Source of the DNA: Chondrilla cf. caribensis
Lineage: Eukaryota; Porifera; Demospongiae; Chondrillida; Chondrillidae
Length of the DNA stretch: 64,000 nucleotides
NCBI GenBank assembly: GCA_964020155.1
Contig: OZ026565.1
Location: 3,028,553-3,092,552 of the forward strand
Direction: 5' to 3'
Made by a program: the position numbers and the translations under genes. This document shows, piece after piece, positions 20,906-31,884 of the stretch. A model generated the notes under the pieces. It did not search any database. It was not told the DNA's origin and was given only the letters and a program-made list of their open reading frames with translations. Positions within the stretch are counted from its first letter, which is position 1, and each line of letters starts with the position of its first letter.

Positions 20906-22425
20906 ACCCCTAAATCACGAGCTCATCTCAACAATACAATGTAATAATTTTTTAAAAAATGGACTCACACTGCATACATTATTGATTTTACGTACGATTA
21001 CATTCACATTTATTTATTATTTGGTGCTGCTGTGATTGTTTGTAAATTCATTGTTGAAAGATATAATACTAGGTGTGAACGTGGTTCAGGACCTCGCTAC
21101 GTGAAGTAGAATATGTCCGTATTTTGCTGTATTATGTTTTTCTTTTTGAAATTGAGATCACATGGATAGATTTGATCATCACAGGAATACTCTGTACACT
21201 GTGGGGAGTATTCCTGATTCGTAATATACTTTTAAATAAAAAATTGTTTTGAAATTCAAATGATATATTATATAGATTGAATCATAACAGGAATAAAAAG
21301 AATTAGATCAACTTGAATGAAACAGGTAAAGTATGCCTGTTGTGTGTATTATAAGATAATAGTTAAATTTTATGATCGGCACTCCAATTATAGTGTACTT
21401 CTGTAAGTCAAGGTGAATGACTTAGATAGAAATTAAGACTTCTGTGTTATATCTTCTTGTAGGAGGTCAGCAATGGGAGAATGATGGAGACTGCTGGCAA
21501 AAAGGCCAAGGTGGTGCTGGCAGGTTTGAGCGGTTGGTGACAATTGTAATTGGCTGTAACACTAGTTTCATACTGGTTAATTCTTTGAAAAGTTGCATGC
21601 TATTTTGCTGTTTGTTGCAAAAATGTAGAATATAGGTAAATTATTTGTTTCGTTGTAGTTTATCAAGTATAATGACTGCACATGTTGTGATATGTTTAAT
21701 ATGCATGACCTTTATATCCACATTGACCACCTTGCTTTTGTATAATTGTTTATATTATAATAAGTGGTAATGCTTGGGCTATTAACATTTCTCCTATTTG
21801 TGAGCCAAGCCTTGTAAGCATTCTGGTACTGATCCAGATTGATTGTTTCTTTGGGAGTACTATTTGTGGAGAACTTTTGTCACAGTTTGCATGTTTTGTA
21901 ACATGATGCATGGCCACATTTCTTGACAACTTGTGCAAAGAGATTGGTTCCACTGATTGGTTGCGGAACTTACTCATTACAGTATGCTTGCACAACTTCC
22001 ACTTGTGTTCACTTGTGCATGATGAGTGGATGCATACACGATTCCTTTTGTAATTGTTCTGAGACAGCTGGACTCTCATATTGCATCAACTGTGTTTATG
22101 TTTCTATTGTGGTTGATTGAAGTGTGTTCAGTGTATTATTGTATGTTTGTTAACGTGTGGTACATATGTTTAGACATATTTATACATTTGATGTCATACC
22201 AAGAGCTACAGCTGTTGTACAACACTGCAAAGTGCTTAGCAAGAACAATCATCTCACGAGGACAAAAATCCTTAGGGATCAGGTAAAAGGAAGATAATGG
22301 ACACTGGCCATATGGATTGACGACGTCGGGTTAGTGTTAGTAGGTAGAGTTATGATTGGGGTTAGATCTGGGATACTTTTTGACCTATAATACTTGGTTC
22401 AAAAAAGGATCCAAGATCTAACCCT
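20906..22425. other. Intergenic, no gene supported
   Basis: AT-rich. A block at about 21063-21110 (AATACTAGGTGTG ... GGACCTCGCTA) matches an internal part of the repeat in gene A intron 6. Short open frames (e.g. 22026-22286, 21750-22079) have no recognisable domains. Confidence 0.5.
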
Positions 22426-22434
22426 ACCCTTCTA

Positions 22435-23031
22435 TAGTCTGGCGTAGCCGACCCTTGATCCGCCATTTTATTTTGTTGGGGCGGAGAAAGGGTCTGGTCT
22501 GGTCTGGAACCTATTTCTGTACCGGGAGGCGGAGTCGACGATGACAAATCGTAAATTTATCGCACATTATCGCATATTCTAAGGGGGTATTTTCACTCAT
22601 GCACAACGGTTGGCGAAGGATGCGTTGTCTTCGGCAGAGTCCTGTTGGCTTTGCGCAGCAATTACAATTCCAAAATATAGAAGAATTTTGAATTCTGAAG
22701 CAAACAGCCATATGTTTTTGAGATTTGTTGCAAAATGGAGACTGCTACCCCCCCGATTTGACACTGAGAGATAGATGGAGCTGACCGAATTTACGTAAAC
22801 GGGTGGTTTTCACGGATTTAGACAGTCAACGATAGCCAAACTACACTTCTATACTGGAAATGAGCCATCATTAGTCGTTCACGTTTTTATGCGTCTAAAA
22901 GGCGTTCTGCAATCTGATTGGGCGCACGAATTCCTGCGCCGTGGTACAGAAATAGGTTCCAGACCAGACCAGACCCTTTCTCCGCCCCAACAAAATAAAA
23001 TGGCGGATCAAGGGTCGGTTACGCCAGACTA
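22435..23031. mobile_element. 597-bp MULE-like MITE with 88-bp TIRs and 9-bp target duplication
   Basis: Terminal inverted repeats at 22435-22522 and 22944-23031 match at 87 of 88 positions and start TAGTCTGGCGTA. ACCCTTCTA flanks both sides exactly (22426-22434 and 23032-23040). Long TIRs with a 9-bp duplication are the signature of Mutator-like elements. The internal ~420 bp has no transposase, so it is non-autonomous. The near-identical arms suggest recent activity. Confidence 0.9.
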
Positions 23032-23040
23032 ACCCTTCTA

Positions 23041-23879
23041 TGCATGCTCTACTACAGAGAGAGCATGACGCTAAGTGGATGTCATCAGTCTATATGGCCA
23101 GTAGGTGGGTTCATTTTACCTGATCCATAGCCCTCTGGGCTGACGTCTTTTCACATGAGAACCAGTCGTCTCTACAACGAGGAATACGTTCCATTAGTGA
23201 GCAATTGAAACTCGTAGATTAGCCATCTTTTCGATTACGTAGATTGCACGTCATGTACTTAATGTCTGCCAAGATGGACGTCACCATGGCTGACTAATTC
23301 GAGCTCCCGAACGACGAATTGACGAACCCCCTTTCGGCGCAATGAGGAATCGAAATTCTGTACATAAAAACTTTGACAGCCTTCCTGATGATCGTTTTAA
23401 GCTTACCGACGGCGCCCCACCCGGAACACCCAGCCCCTGAGTCAAAGAAACGTGAGTGTCATTCTTGTCCGTATCTCGGCAACTGCTGCCGATCTCGACG
23501 AAAGTCTTCTACCTCCGTCTGTGACGCGTCCGTGCCCCCTTCCGACGGGAGGGACGGATCGCGACCAGTCGGTTGTGAACTCGTGGAATTTGCGCACAAA
23601 GAAAGTGCAAATGGGCCATAAATCCGCGAGTGTCCCGACGAAAAGCAATTAGATGCGTGGGCGACCAACTTTCGACTCACTATGGACCGGAAACAACTAG
23701 TTCAGACAGAGTCTGAAGGGGCTCGCCTAAGCTCGCCCTGTTAGCAGGGGTTAGCATAGACATGCAGTAGCTGGCATTGAAAACGTACACACAGGCACTG
23801 ACTGATGACTGCAGCATGCTGTATTCAGGCAATTATGGAAATTCCAGCATATCCATAAGTGCTTGACAGGGTGGCTAAG
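23041..23879. mobile_element. Decayed copy of the gene A intron 6 repeat
   Basis: From about 23200 to 23700 it aligns with 12050-12540 (AAGATGGACGTCACCATGGC against CGATGGACGTCATTATGGCC; AAAGAAAGTGCAAATGGG against GAAAGAAAGTACAAATGGG). CpG-rich. The open frames in this stretch are on both strands and carry no known domain. Confidence 0.5.
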
Positions 23880-24165
23880 TACATGCAGTGTGCTGTGTCC
23901 TGCTGCTGTGCAGTAGTTGCAGTAGTAACAGCATGTTCATCCCATGTTGCAGCACAGAAAGATGATAATGATTATTATAGATGTATTACACGGCATTAAA
24001 ATGAATCAATGCGTACATGCAGTGTGCTGGGTTCTGCTGCTGTGCAGTAGTTGCAGTAGTGACAACATGCTTATTCCATGTTGCAGCACAGAGATGTCTG
24101 TGTTGTATTGAAGGATGACAATTATTTTATAGATGTATTATACAGCATCAAAATGAGTCAATGCG
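23880..24165. repeat. Two-copy tandem duplication (134 and 152 bp)
   Basis: Unit 1 is 23880-24013 and unit 2 is 24014-24165. Both begin TACATGCAGTGTGCTG and end near AATGAATCAATGCG or AATGAGTCAATGCG. Unit 2 has about 20 extra bases. Confidence 0.85.
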
Positions 24166-24173
24166 TAAATATA

Positions 24174-24226
24174 AAACCCTAACCCTACCCTAACCCTAAC
24201 CCTATCCTAACTCTACCTTAACTTAC
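24174..24226. repeat. Interstitial telomere-like repeat (CCCTAA)n
   Basis: About 50 bp of ACCCTAACCCTACCCTAACC and degenerate units, fading into CTAACTCTACCTTAAC. This is the C-rich strand of the metazoan TTAGGG repeat. Confidence 0.85.
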
Positions 24227-24599
24227 TCCCTACTCCAAAAGTACTACACTGTATAGGAAGAAATACCAAATGTCGATAAATGTGTACATCAAAATGCATT
24301 GATGTCATCTCATTGTGTTAGACAGCTACAGCTTGCCCCATTCAGGTGCATATGTCAGCATGTGCACATAGGGTCTATCCCATTTAGCAGCAGATGTGCC
24401 CAAGTAGGAGTACAGGAACAATAGCAGTTGATGTATGCGTGTCGACAACGTTACTTTGCGTTTCTATGTGTGAGACCATACGACAATAACATGTATTTCG
24501 AGATTCCTTGTTCCACAAGAGAATCATTCAGACACAAAAGGTTCAAAAGCATTGATATGTGGTCTAAATAACCATGTAACAGTTTTAGAATGGTCAAAA

Positions 24600-25185
24600 T
24601 AATGAGAGATAGATGTTTTAACACGTAAGATATAACGCCCACTCGCCGAAGAAGGACCCTGGTCCCCCCGTCGTTTCCTGCCTTTCAGAAGATGTCCCGA
24701 GTGTCCCCGCGTCTTTCTACTTCCAGAATAATGTTTTTTGTATCTGTCGAACGATTCGAAGGTGATCAATTCGGCCAGTACCAGAATTGGCAGTCGATCA
24801 AAATGGCACGGCGTCCCAAAGAAAGAATCGTCAACGTGTTCGAAAAATCGCCTCGATCGTCTCGAAAAGGGCATCCACGTCTTTCTCCAGACGTACCGGA
24901 CGTCATGAAAATAATTACCTCGCTAACGCTCGGTAATTATCGATACATATATAATATGTGTTCCTACGCGTAACCGCAACAATGAATTTATATTATAATT
25001 TATATTGCGCGAAATAAAGATGGCCGATTTCGAACGCCGACAATTAGAAATTGGGCTGAAATTCGTGCGCTGAAGCTTCGCCGAGCGTAATAACTTCAGC
25101 GAAGGTTCTTCTGAACCTAAGAAAGACCTCCAAGTAATTCGAGTGCGGCGTCGGCAGTTTTTGAACTCGAATTACTTTTTTTTCT
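24600..25185 (-). mobile_element. Reverse-oriented copy of the gene A intron 6 repeat
   Basis: Read on the - strand it begins AAGTAATTCGAGTTCAAAAA at about 25185 and matches 11716-11915 (TTCTGAACCT/AGGTTCAGAA, CCAATTTCTAATTGTCGG), then ATTCATTGTTGCGGTTACGC. The segment to about 24600 has an open - strand frame of 116 codons (24524-24874) with no recognised domain. CpG-rich. Confidence 0.6.
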
Positions 25186-25192
25186 CGCAAAT

Positions 25193-25436
25193 GTAGCACA
25201 TGACCCTACATACCCAGGGTGGTGCAGTATCTCGTGACCCTACAGTCAACATGAAAATAATACAGCTCCAAGGTGCTGGCTGGTCATCAGTGGTCTGATC
25301 AACTCCTACGCACAATTTCCTAGTAGGAATTGTGAATGAGGTGGACCATGAACCAATCAGTGACAGTTCATTGTCCTCACCTAGTGTACCAGTCTTTCTT
25401 TGTCTCTAAAAACCTATCCATAACACCATTATGGAT
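25193..25436. repeat. Dispersed direct repeat, copy 2
   Basis: Second copy of 19530-19805, ending just before the conserved promoter block of gene B. Confidence 0.8.
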
Positions 25437-25469
25437 AATGACAGACTATCAGTCCAGAATCCAGTGCCA

Positions 25470-25646
25470 AATAGTGATTTGTGGCTTCTCCAAAGGATGA
25501 ACACATATCACATGTCATCCCAGCTCCAACCACTGCTATAAAAGACCACATCCAGCCAGTTTGCAGCATTGACGTTTTCAAGAAGTTATCCCTACAAATC
25601 AAGAATTGAAAAAGACTGAAGACAAGACTCCCGAAATAAAGTGGAA
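25470..25646 (+). promoter_or_regulatory. Gene B core promoter and 5' UTR
   Basis: TATAAAA at 25537-25543, 110 bp before the ATG, inside the block shared with genes A and C. Conservation stops just upstream, where the repeat at 25193-25436 begins. Confidence 0.75.
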
Positions 25647-28600
25647 ATGGTCAAGTTACTTTGTCTGCTTGCTTGTGAGTTACATACTTGTTACAAAGAG
25701 TACAATAATTATTATTGTGTAAAAATTAATGGCCACCATCTGTTGACAATACTAGAGGATAATTTCTGTATAGTGCATATAGTTGCAGATATCAAAGCTT
25801 TGACTTTCCACAGGCCAATACAGTGTGTACTATTGTTATTGCACACAATAATATCTTTAGATGCGCAGGACATGGTATTGTAGCAGTTATTAGAATTAAT
25901 AAGGTAATCAACCACAGGTTATTTGACATACCAGGTCGTGTGATTAACCCACACACACAGTCAATGAGTAATACAGTATTTTACAGGATTTATTCACAAT
26001 TGTAAACTGTCACAAATCATCGCGGCATTCATAGATTTTTTCCAGTGGTAACATGTCCCGCACGTATTGGTGAAATGTCCCGTATTAAATTATAGTAAAC
26101 CACAGGGTGCAAAATCCGATTGTCTTTATTCAAATTGTCTTTAGAAGTGCCATCATAATCGACAAACACGAGCTTGAATCAAACTGTTTCAACGTCATTT
26201 GCCTATTCATTCTCTAGTAGAATTTGGCCTGTTCGATTTCCGTTCAGCAGTGTTCAATAATTCGATTGACAAAATTAATTTAAAGCTCTTGAAAAGATTT
26301 GCGCAAGTACTTCTGCCATCAATTCATCAAAATAACGAGGTAATAACTCAGTGTTACTTTCCTATGGAGCACAACGTCGAAAACAATTGTCCCTCGAAAA
26401 TCGGCTTCTCGAGTCGTTCGATCGTTTGACAGCCATTTGCAATATGACGTCATAAACTGTCTGATTATCCGCATCATACTATTCTACTTTTGATTGTTCA
26501 AATTGAAATAGCGAAATGGAATAAATTCGTTTTACACTAAATACAGTATGATATTTAACAAGGTTCCAGACCACTTTCACAGCTATTTATCATGCACAAT
26601 CAATGATACTAAACCTGCATCTATTCGTTGAGCCATTTTGGCTGCAGTACATACTATTAGGTGTAGATACATAAGAGTCCTTGGAGGTAGTTTTTAAGTG
26701 TTGGCAACTATGTACATATTCATCGCACTGAATTGGCATCAATCAATCTATCAGTGAGGTGGTGATTACTCACTAGTCAAGAGCGTAGCATGTTGTACGC
26801 GAAAGTGGGATCTATTGCAATAAAGATTTAACAATATAAATACCCTTATATAAAAATAAAATAAAAATACAATAAAAATACCATTAATATGACTGATTCC
26901 TGGTTCCGTCATAAAAAAATCATAACTGTCTCCTTCAACTCAATCAAGCACATTTCACAGTACTGAAATACTATACAAATTATTACTCTTATACAGTATA
27001 GCATTGTAAGAAACACTAACAACATGTACTTCATATTGCAGGGGTTGCCTTTCATTTTGGCCAAGTACACTCTTGTTCAATCAGTGCGGCAGCCATCGGT
27101 GCTGTTTTCAAAAGACCCGAGGACATATGGCAGATTGAACTTGCTTGGAGCAGTGACAACCCTGATTGCACTTTAAAGCTGGAGGAGGAGGTCCCGGGGC
27201 AAGCAACATTCAAAGAGATGGACACACAGATGTGTGAGTAAATCAGTCATTGACAAGGAGTCATAGTGCAACTGGATCCATTGACAATATTAATTTATAC
27301 AAATGAAATCACCTACAGATTTAGCATTAAATCCATTTTGTCTTTTATATATTCACATTAGCTCCACATGTGTTGTTCAAAATGCTCTTGAAATTAACCA
27401 TATTGATTCTAATTGTCTAACTTTGAATAATAATTCACAATTACATCTCCAGTACATAATTGAATTTGGTCTTGAATTGAGGTTTTGTTTCTTTTAGTTG
27501 AATTTGCAACATGCTATATTAAGTCGTATGTGTTGAATAATATCATGTACTCTCCTATAGGTAAAACAGGGACGTATTGCTATTTCAAGACCAGCACGCA
27601 AAGCTGTAAAGATGGTAAACCTCAGTACTCAACAATGAAGTTCACCAGCATGTGTTCAGGGTGCAATTTTGCAACATTCACCTTTACAAGTAAGGTCCAG
27701 AGCAGTTTCTATAATTGTACATATAAAGTTACATGCAAGTACTTCTTTCTCTAAATAATAGTTGGTGGCCTGGTGAATAAGAACGGTGTCACAAGAGCGT
27801 GCAATTATATTATCTACCCTGGAAATACCTATCCAAGATCTGCTTCCCACTTGACGTTTAGTGAATGTGGAAGTAACAGGACATGCTTTGGTGTAGGTAA
27901 AAATGTGGGGCCAGGCTGCTACTGCGAGGATGGATATGTACTGAATGCTACTACTGGGCTCTGTGAAGATCAGAAGTCAGTCTGTCCAGAAACCAACCCA
28001 AAAATCCCTCTTAACCTGAGTGAGTCTCACAATAAATACCATTATCATCCTAATTATGTTTATTGATTACCTATTGAATATTAGTTCATATCCATATCTT
28101 CATATATGAATAAACAGAGACCCCTGATTGTGTCAAGTTGGGAGATTCGGTGCAAGTCACTTGGGACATGAATGTAGAAAGAATGTATACATATACTATT
28201 AAATCCAGTGGTGTTGTGAAGAAAAGTAAGTCCTTTAACATTGTTTGCTTGTTTACATACAACTTCTCAAGGGCTGATCCCTATCCCCTTTGCAGGTGAA
28301 ACACTGCCTGGGAAAACTGATCCGAGCAAGGGTTTCAATGTGGTTGGCAAAGTAGGTACACTAACCATTCCTTCTGGTGGTTTGGGTCCAGGACAATACA
28401 GTTTTGAAGTTGAGGATATTGATTCTGATGAGAAAAATGTTGAGACGGGTGACTTCAGCATTAAAGCAGGTAAGTATCATTTCACTGTGTTATAAGTGTA
28501 GAAGAAGTTCTAGCCATAGTTTCAATATGCCCAACTTGTATGCAGTATGTACTTGTAAAAGTAGGTAAGTATCATCTCACTGTATTGTAAGTGTGGAAGA

Positions 28601-31600
28601 AGTTCTGGCCGTAGTCCAGGGCACTACAGTTTTGTAAGTTTGCTCAGACACCTTATAATCAATCTATATATAACATTCATATTGTTGGGCACCTGAGTGG
28701 AGATGATATAGTATGATCTATACCCTTCGTAAAAAGTATGGCAATATTGATGAACCCATTTGCCTGAAGTAAAACCTAACATTTGTGATTCCTTATTCAC
28801 AACATAAAGCACCATTAAGGTTTAACTTACCAAACTAAATGTAGAAATGAATAAATGCCTTTGTGCTCATGTGCTCTTAACACCCATATATAGGTCATGT
28901 TGTGCTTGTTCCATGTCTGATTGTGGTCTTGTACACTCAGGACCTTTTACAGCTTCCTATCCCCTTCACTGCCTATAATACACCCTCACTCAGAGATGGG
29001 TATTATGTGTAAAATATAATTATACGAGACAACTGCCAAAGAGGTACATATAGAGGTACTGTATTAGGTGAACTTGTTATGGTATAGAAGCACATTTTGT
29101 GTGTGTTCTGGCATGAATGAGATAGAAGTATAATATTCCAAGGTCAACTGACAAAAGGTGAATTGATAATAATAAAAGGCTCAATTTAAAGGGTTGCAAG
29201 CCTTCACTCTTAATATGCACTCTCTTTCTGTATGATTGTTCCATTAATCTTACTGTTACTATTGTTTCATTATCATTCAGGATGTAAGCCTGTAGTGCCT
29301 CTTAATATTGGTGAGTGAGGATCTTATTCGCAGTTCTCAGTCCTGACATGCAGTAATGTTAGTGTCATTTGAATCCTTACAACCAATAGAGGCTAGTGGC
29401 ATTTGCGTCGGAGGTGAGTCCACTGGAAGGATTTCCTGGAGTGTGCAATCCGATCGTACATACAAGTACACCGTCAGCAGTGGTGGCAAGGTTGTAAAAG
29501 GTGTGTGGAATGTACAAATAGTGTGTATGTGGACCAGTTATGATTCAAAGGAATCATGGTTTTGTTACTCAGAGGACACAGTCCCTGGTTCTGGAAGTGC
29601 CAGTTTCCCAGTTAGTAATGGAAGAGGTCAAGTCAACCTCAAACTAGAGCCTGGTGACTACACAGTGACAGTACAAGACCTTGATGCTGGTGTGAATGCC
29701 TTTTACAGTGAATCTAAAGATTTCTCAGTTGCAGCTTGCGGGCTTGAAATCAGTGCGTTTGCTGGAATAATGATAATAATACCACTAAGTGATTGTACCA
29801 TGGTTCATTGTATTGTATAGGGACCAATACCTGTGTTGAAAGCAGTCAGAACGTGGAGTTTACCCTGGATGCCACTGCAGGACGTACATATACATATGCC
29901 ATATTAGTGGAGGGGAAAACCTCACAGGTGGTGAAAAGTGAGTGTGTGGCTCTTGTGTGAAAAATGAAGTATAAGTACGTATATACCCGGATTGAACAAA
30001 AATAGTTACTATTTCAATGATATCGGCATTGATTCCTTGCAGGTGGTGCAGTAGGAGCAAGTCAAGGTGGTAACAAATATGTACTAGCATCAACTGATAA
30101 CCTTCCTGTTGGCCGATACATTCTGATGATCACCGAGGTAGAAACAGGAGGGGAAGGTTATGACAGATTCCTGGTCACTGCAAGTGAGTGATTTGGTTCA
30201 CTACATGTCTAGTACAGCACATTCTGACACATACTTTAGCAATCTTGTAGCTGATTACATCCTTTGAAATGAAATGAAATGTCATGAGAGTTGTAGAGAT
30301 TAGATCAGATGGTGTTTATATTATGTACTATATCAATTGCATTGTTTTCTATATATGAACATTTGTTGTCGTTTGATCATAATCGGTTAAGAGAAAGTTT
30401 CTTTCATAATTCAGTCGTACTCTATCAGGCTTGAGGGCGATAAACCCAACCTACATTCCTTTTATGGAAAAGAATTGAGGATCAGTCTCAATTTTATACC
30501 TAATTACTCACTACTCACTTGTACATGTCTATAATATACATTTTGCTACATCAAAACAATTCAAATAATAATTTCAACTTCTACAGGTGGAGATATTGGC
30601 TCTGAGGTGAGGTATACAGCCAATGGAGAACACAGTGGAATGTACATCTGCTTGGATCCAATTCAAGGTGGAAGCTTTGCTGGTGGCCTCACAGCTAAAA
30701 TAGGAAGTGCTGCGGAAGCCAGCCTGACAGGACAAGGTATGCATATGTATAAAGGGCATGTAAAAGTATGCCTACGTAAGAAGGTAGACAATGACTCTTT
30801 GAAGTGGCTGCCAAGGTTTTCATTCACTCATGACATATCATTGCATTCTTTTAACCAGGCACGCACATACACACACACACACACACACACGCACACACAC
30901 ACACACACACACACATACACGCACACGTACACCCACACACAGTGACACACACACAAAGACAGATAGACACAGAGAGAGAGATGAACACACTTGTGGTTAC
31001 TTCATTTGACATGCACATACCTTAGTAAACTTACTTCCATTGAGTGATCAACCACTCAGTACTTAGGAAGGATTTACATAATAACTGATACCATAATTTC
31101 CTGTTAGTGGCAACTCACATCAGGTGAGCAAAGACTATCAACAGTATATTATCACAATCTCTGCTATAGACAGGTCACACTTCACACCATACTGTAGACA
31201 ATACACGCAGGGTGTATGGGTAGCCAGATTCCTGTTTCTCAAATTTTCACATACCCACAAAATTTCTAGAATGTTACTGTTCATATTTATCATGCCTGTG
31301 AATTACATCATATCATTACTACTCAAGTAATGGTTAGGAATGTCTCTTACATTCAATATGCCCAACTTGTATGCAGTATGTACTTGTATGGTGTGTATGT
31401 TATAGGATCTTTTGGTTCAGATGGGTATGTGCATTCTGCGATAGTATTACAGACATTAGATCATATGCACATGCACAATAGTATCAGAAAAATATGTACT
31501 TGTGTACATGAGTTTATCCTGTCATTTTCTAATGCCATACAGGGAAATGCCTCCTCCAGCCTTATACTGGAAGTGAAAGTACCTTGACCATCTCTGTCAC

Positions 31601-31649
31601 GAAAAATGGGGAAACGGCTGATCTAGCTCCCATACGCTATCGTGGCTGA
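25647..31649 (+). CDS. Gene B: secreted modular protein, 13 exons, about 574 aa (two repeats missing)
   Basis: Exons: 25647-25674, 27042-27233, 27561-27689, 27762-28019, 28118-28225, 28296-28469, 29281-29310, 29390-29500, 29573-29752, 29821-29937, 30043-30183, 30587-30736, 31543-31649. The sum is 575 codons with TGA; all introns are phase 1. Signal peptide MVKLLCLLAWVAFHFGQVHS; Cys-rich N-terminal domain to about residue 116; TIL-like module 117-202; first repeat 203-296; linker 297-306; then the three C-terminal repeats (307-403, 404-489, 490-574). Counterparts of gene A exons 7-12 (repeats 2 and 3) are absent. The intron at 28470-29280 joins gene A-type intron 6 to intron 12 sequence near 29195-29205. 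Frames and splice sites are otherwise intact. Function unknown; extracellular by inference. Confidence 0.82.
25980..26735. other. ~750-bp insertion in gene B intron 1
   Basis: Gene C intron 1 runs continuously from ATACAGTATTTATTAAT to CGCATAGAATTGGCATC; gene B has about 750 extra bases between these points. The inserted sequence contains ATATGACGTCATAAACTG and no recognised domain. Possibly an uncharacterised transposable element. Confidence 0.6.
30867..30955. repeat. (CA)n in gene B intron 18-equivalent
   Basis: Interrupted CA tract at the same intron position as in genes A and C. Confidence 0.9.
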
Positions 31650-31884
31650 TGAGTATTGACAATCCTAAAGGATCTCTTGATCCTGGTAATTAGGCTTCAA
31701 TTCAAGAAAATAACCTTTCTATAACACAGAATAATTACCGTGCATATTTTTTAATGCACATACGTATATCAAAATATTTTATCATTTATCATTATTATAC
31801 TCATTTTGAACAATTCATTTGGCTTCAAATTAAGAATGGATTGGCTGCAGGTTGCATGAAAATATATAATGCAATGATGAGAAA
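31650..31884. other. 3' flank of gene B
   Basis: The first ~210 bp match the 3' flank of gene A (TTCAATTCAAGAAAATAACC, TTGGCTTCAAATTAAGAATG). The match ends near 31860, where the (GT)n and the rest of the shared flank are replaced by a retroelement remnant. Confidence 0.7.

Noticed and set aside
21460..21545. Exon-like segment after TTCTTGTAG
   Set aside because: Acceptor-like start and a short open stretch only. No homology to family exons and no partner exon in reach.
23373..23680. Overlapping open frames on both strands in CpG-rich DNA
   Set aside because: They lie inside a decayed copy of a dispersed repeat and carry no recognisable domain; frames are not conserved between copies.
24524..24874. 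116-codon - strand frame starting MPFSRRSRRFF
   Set aside because: It is within the inverted repeat copy. No domain was recognised and I could not show that the corresponding frame is open in another copy. Kept as part of the repeat.
28561..28572. Second donor (AGTAGGTAAGTATC) after exon 6 of gene B as an alternative exon end
   Set aside because: Using it would read through an in-frame TAA shortly after the first donor, so it is unlikely to encode protein. Reported only as a duplicated splice region.
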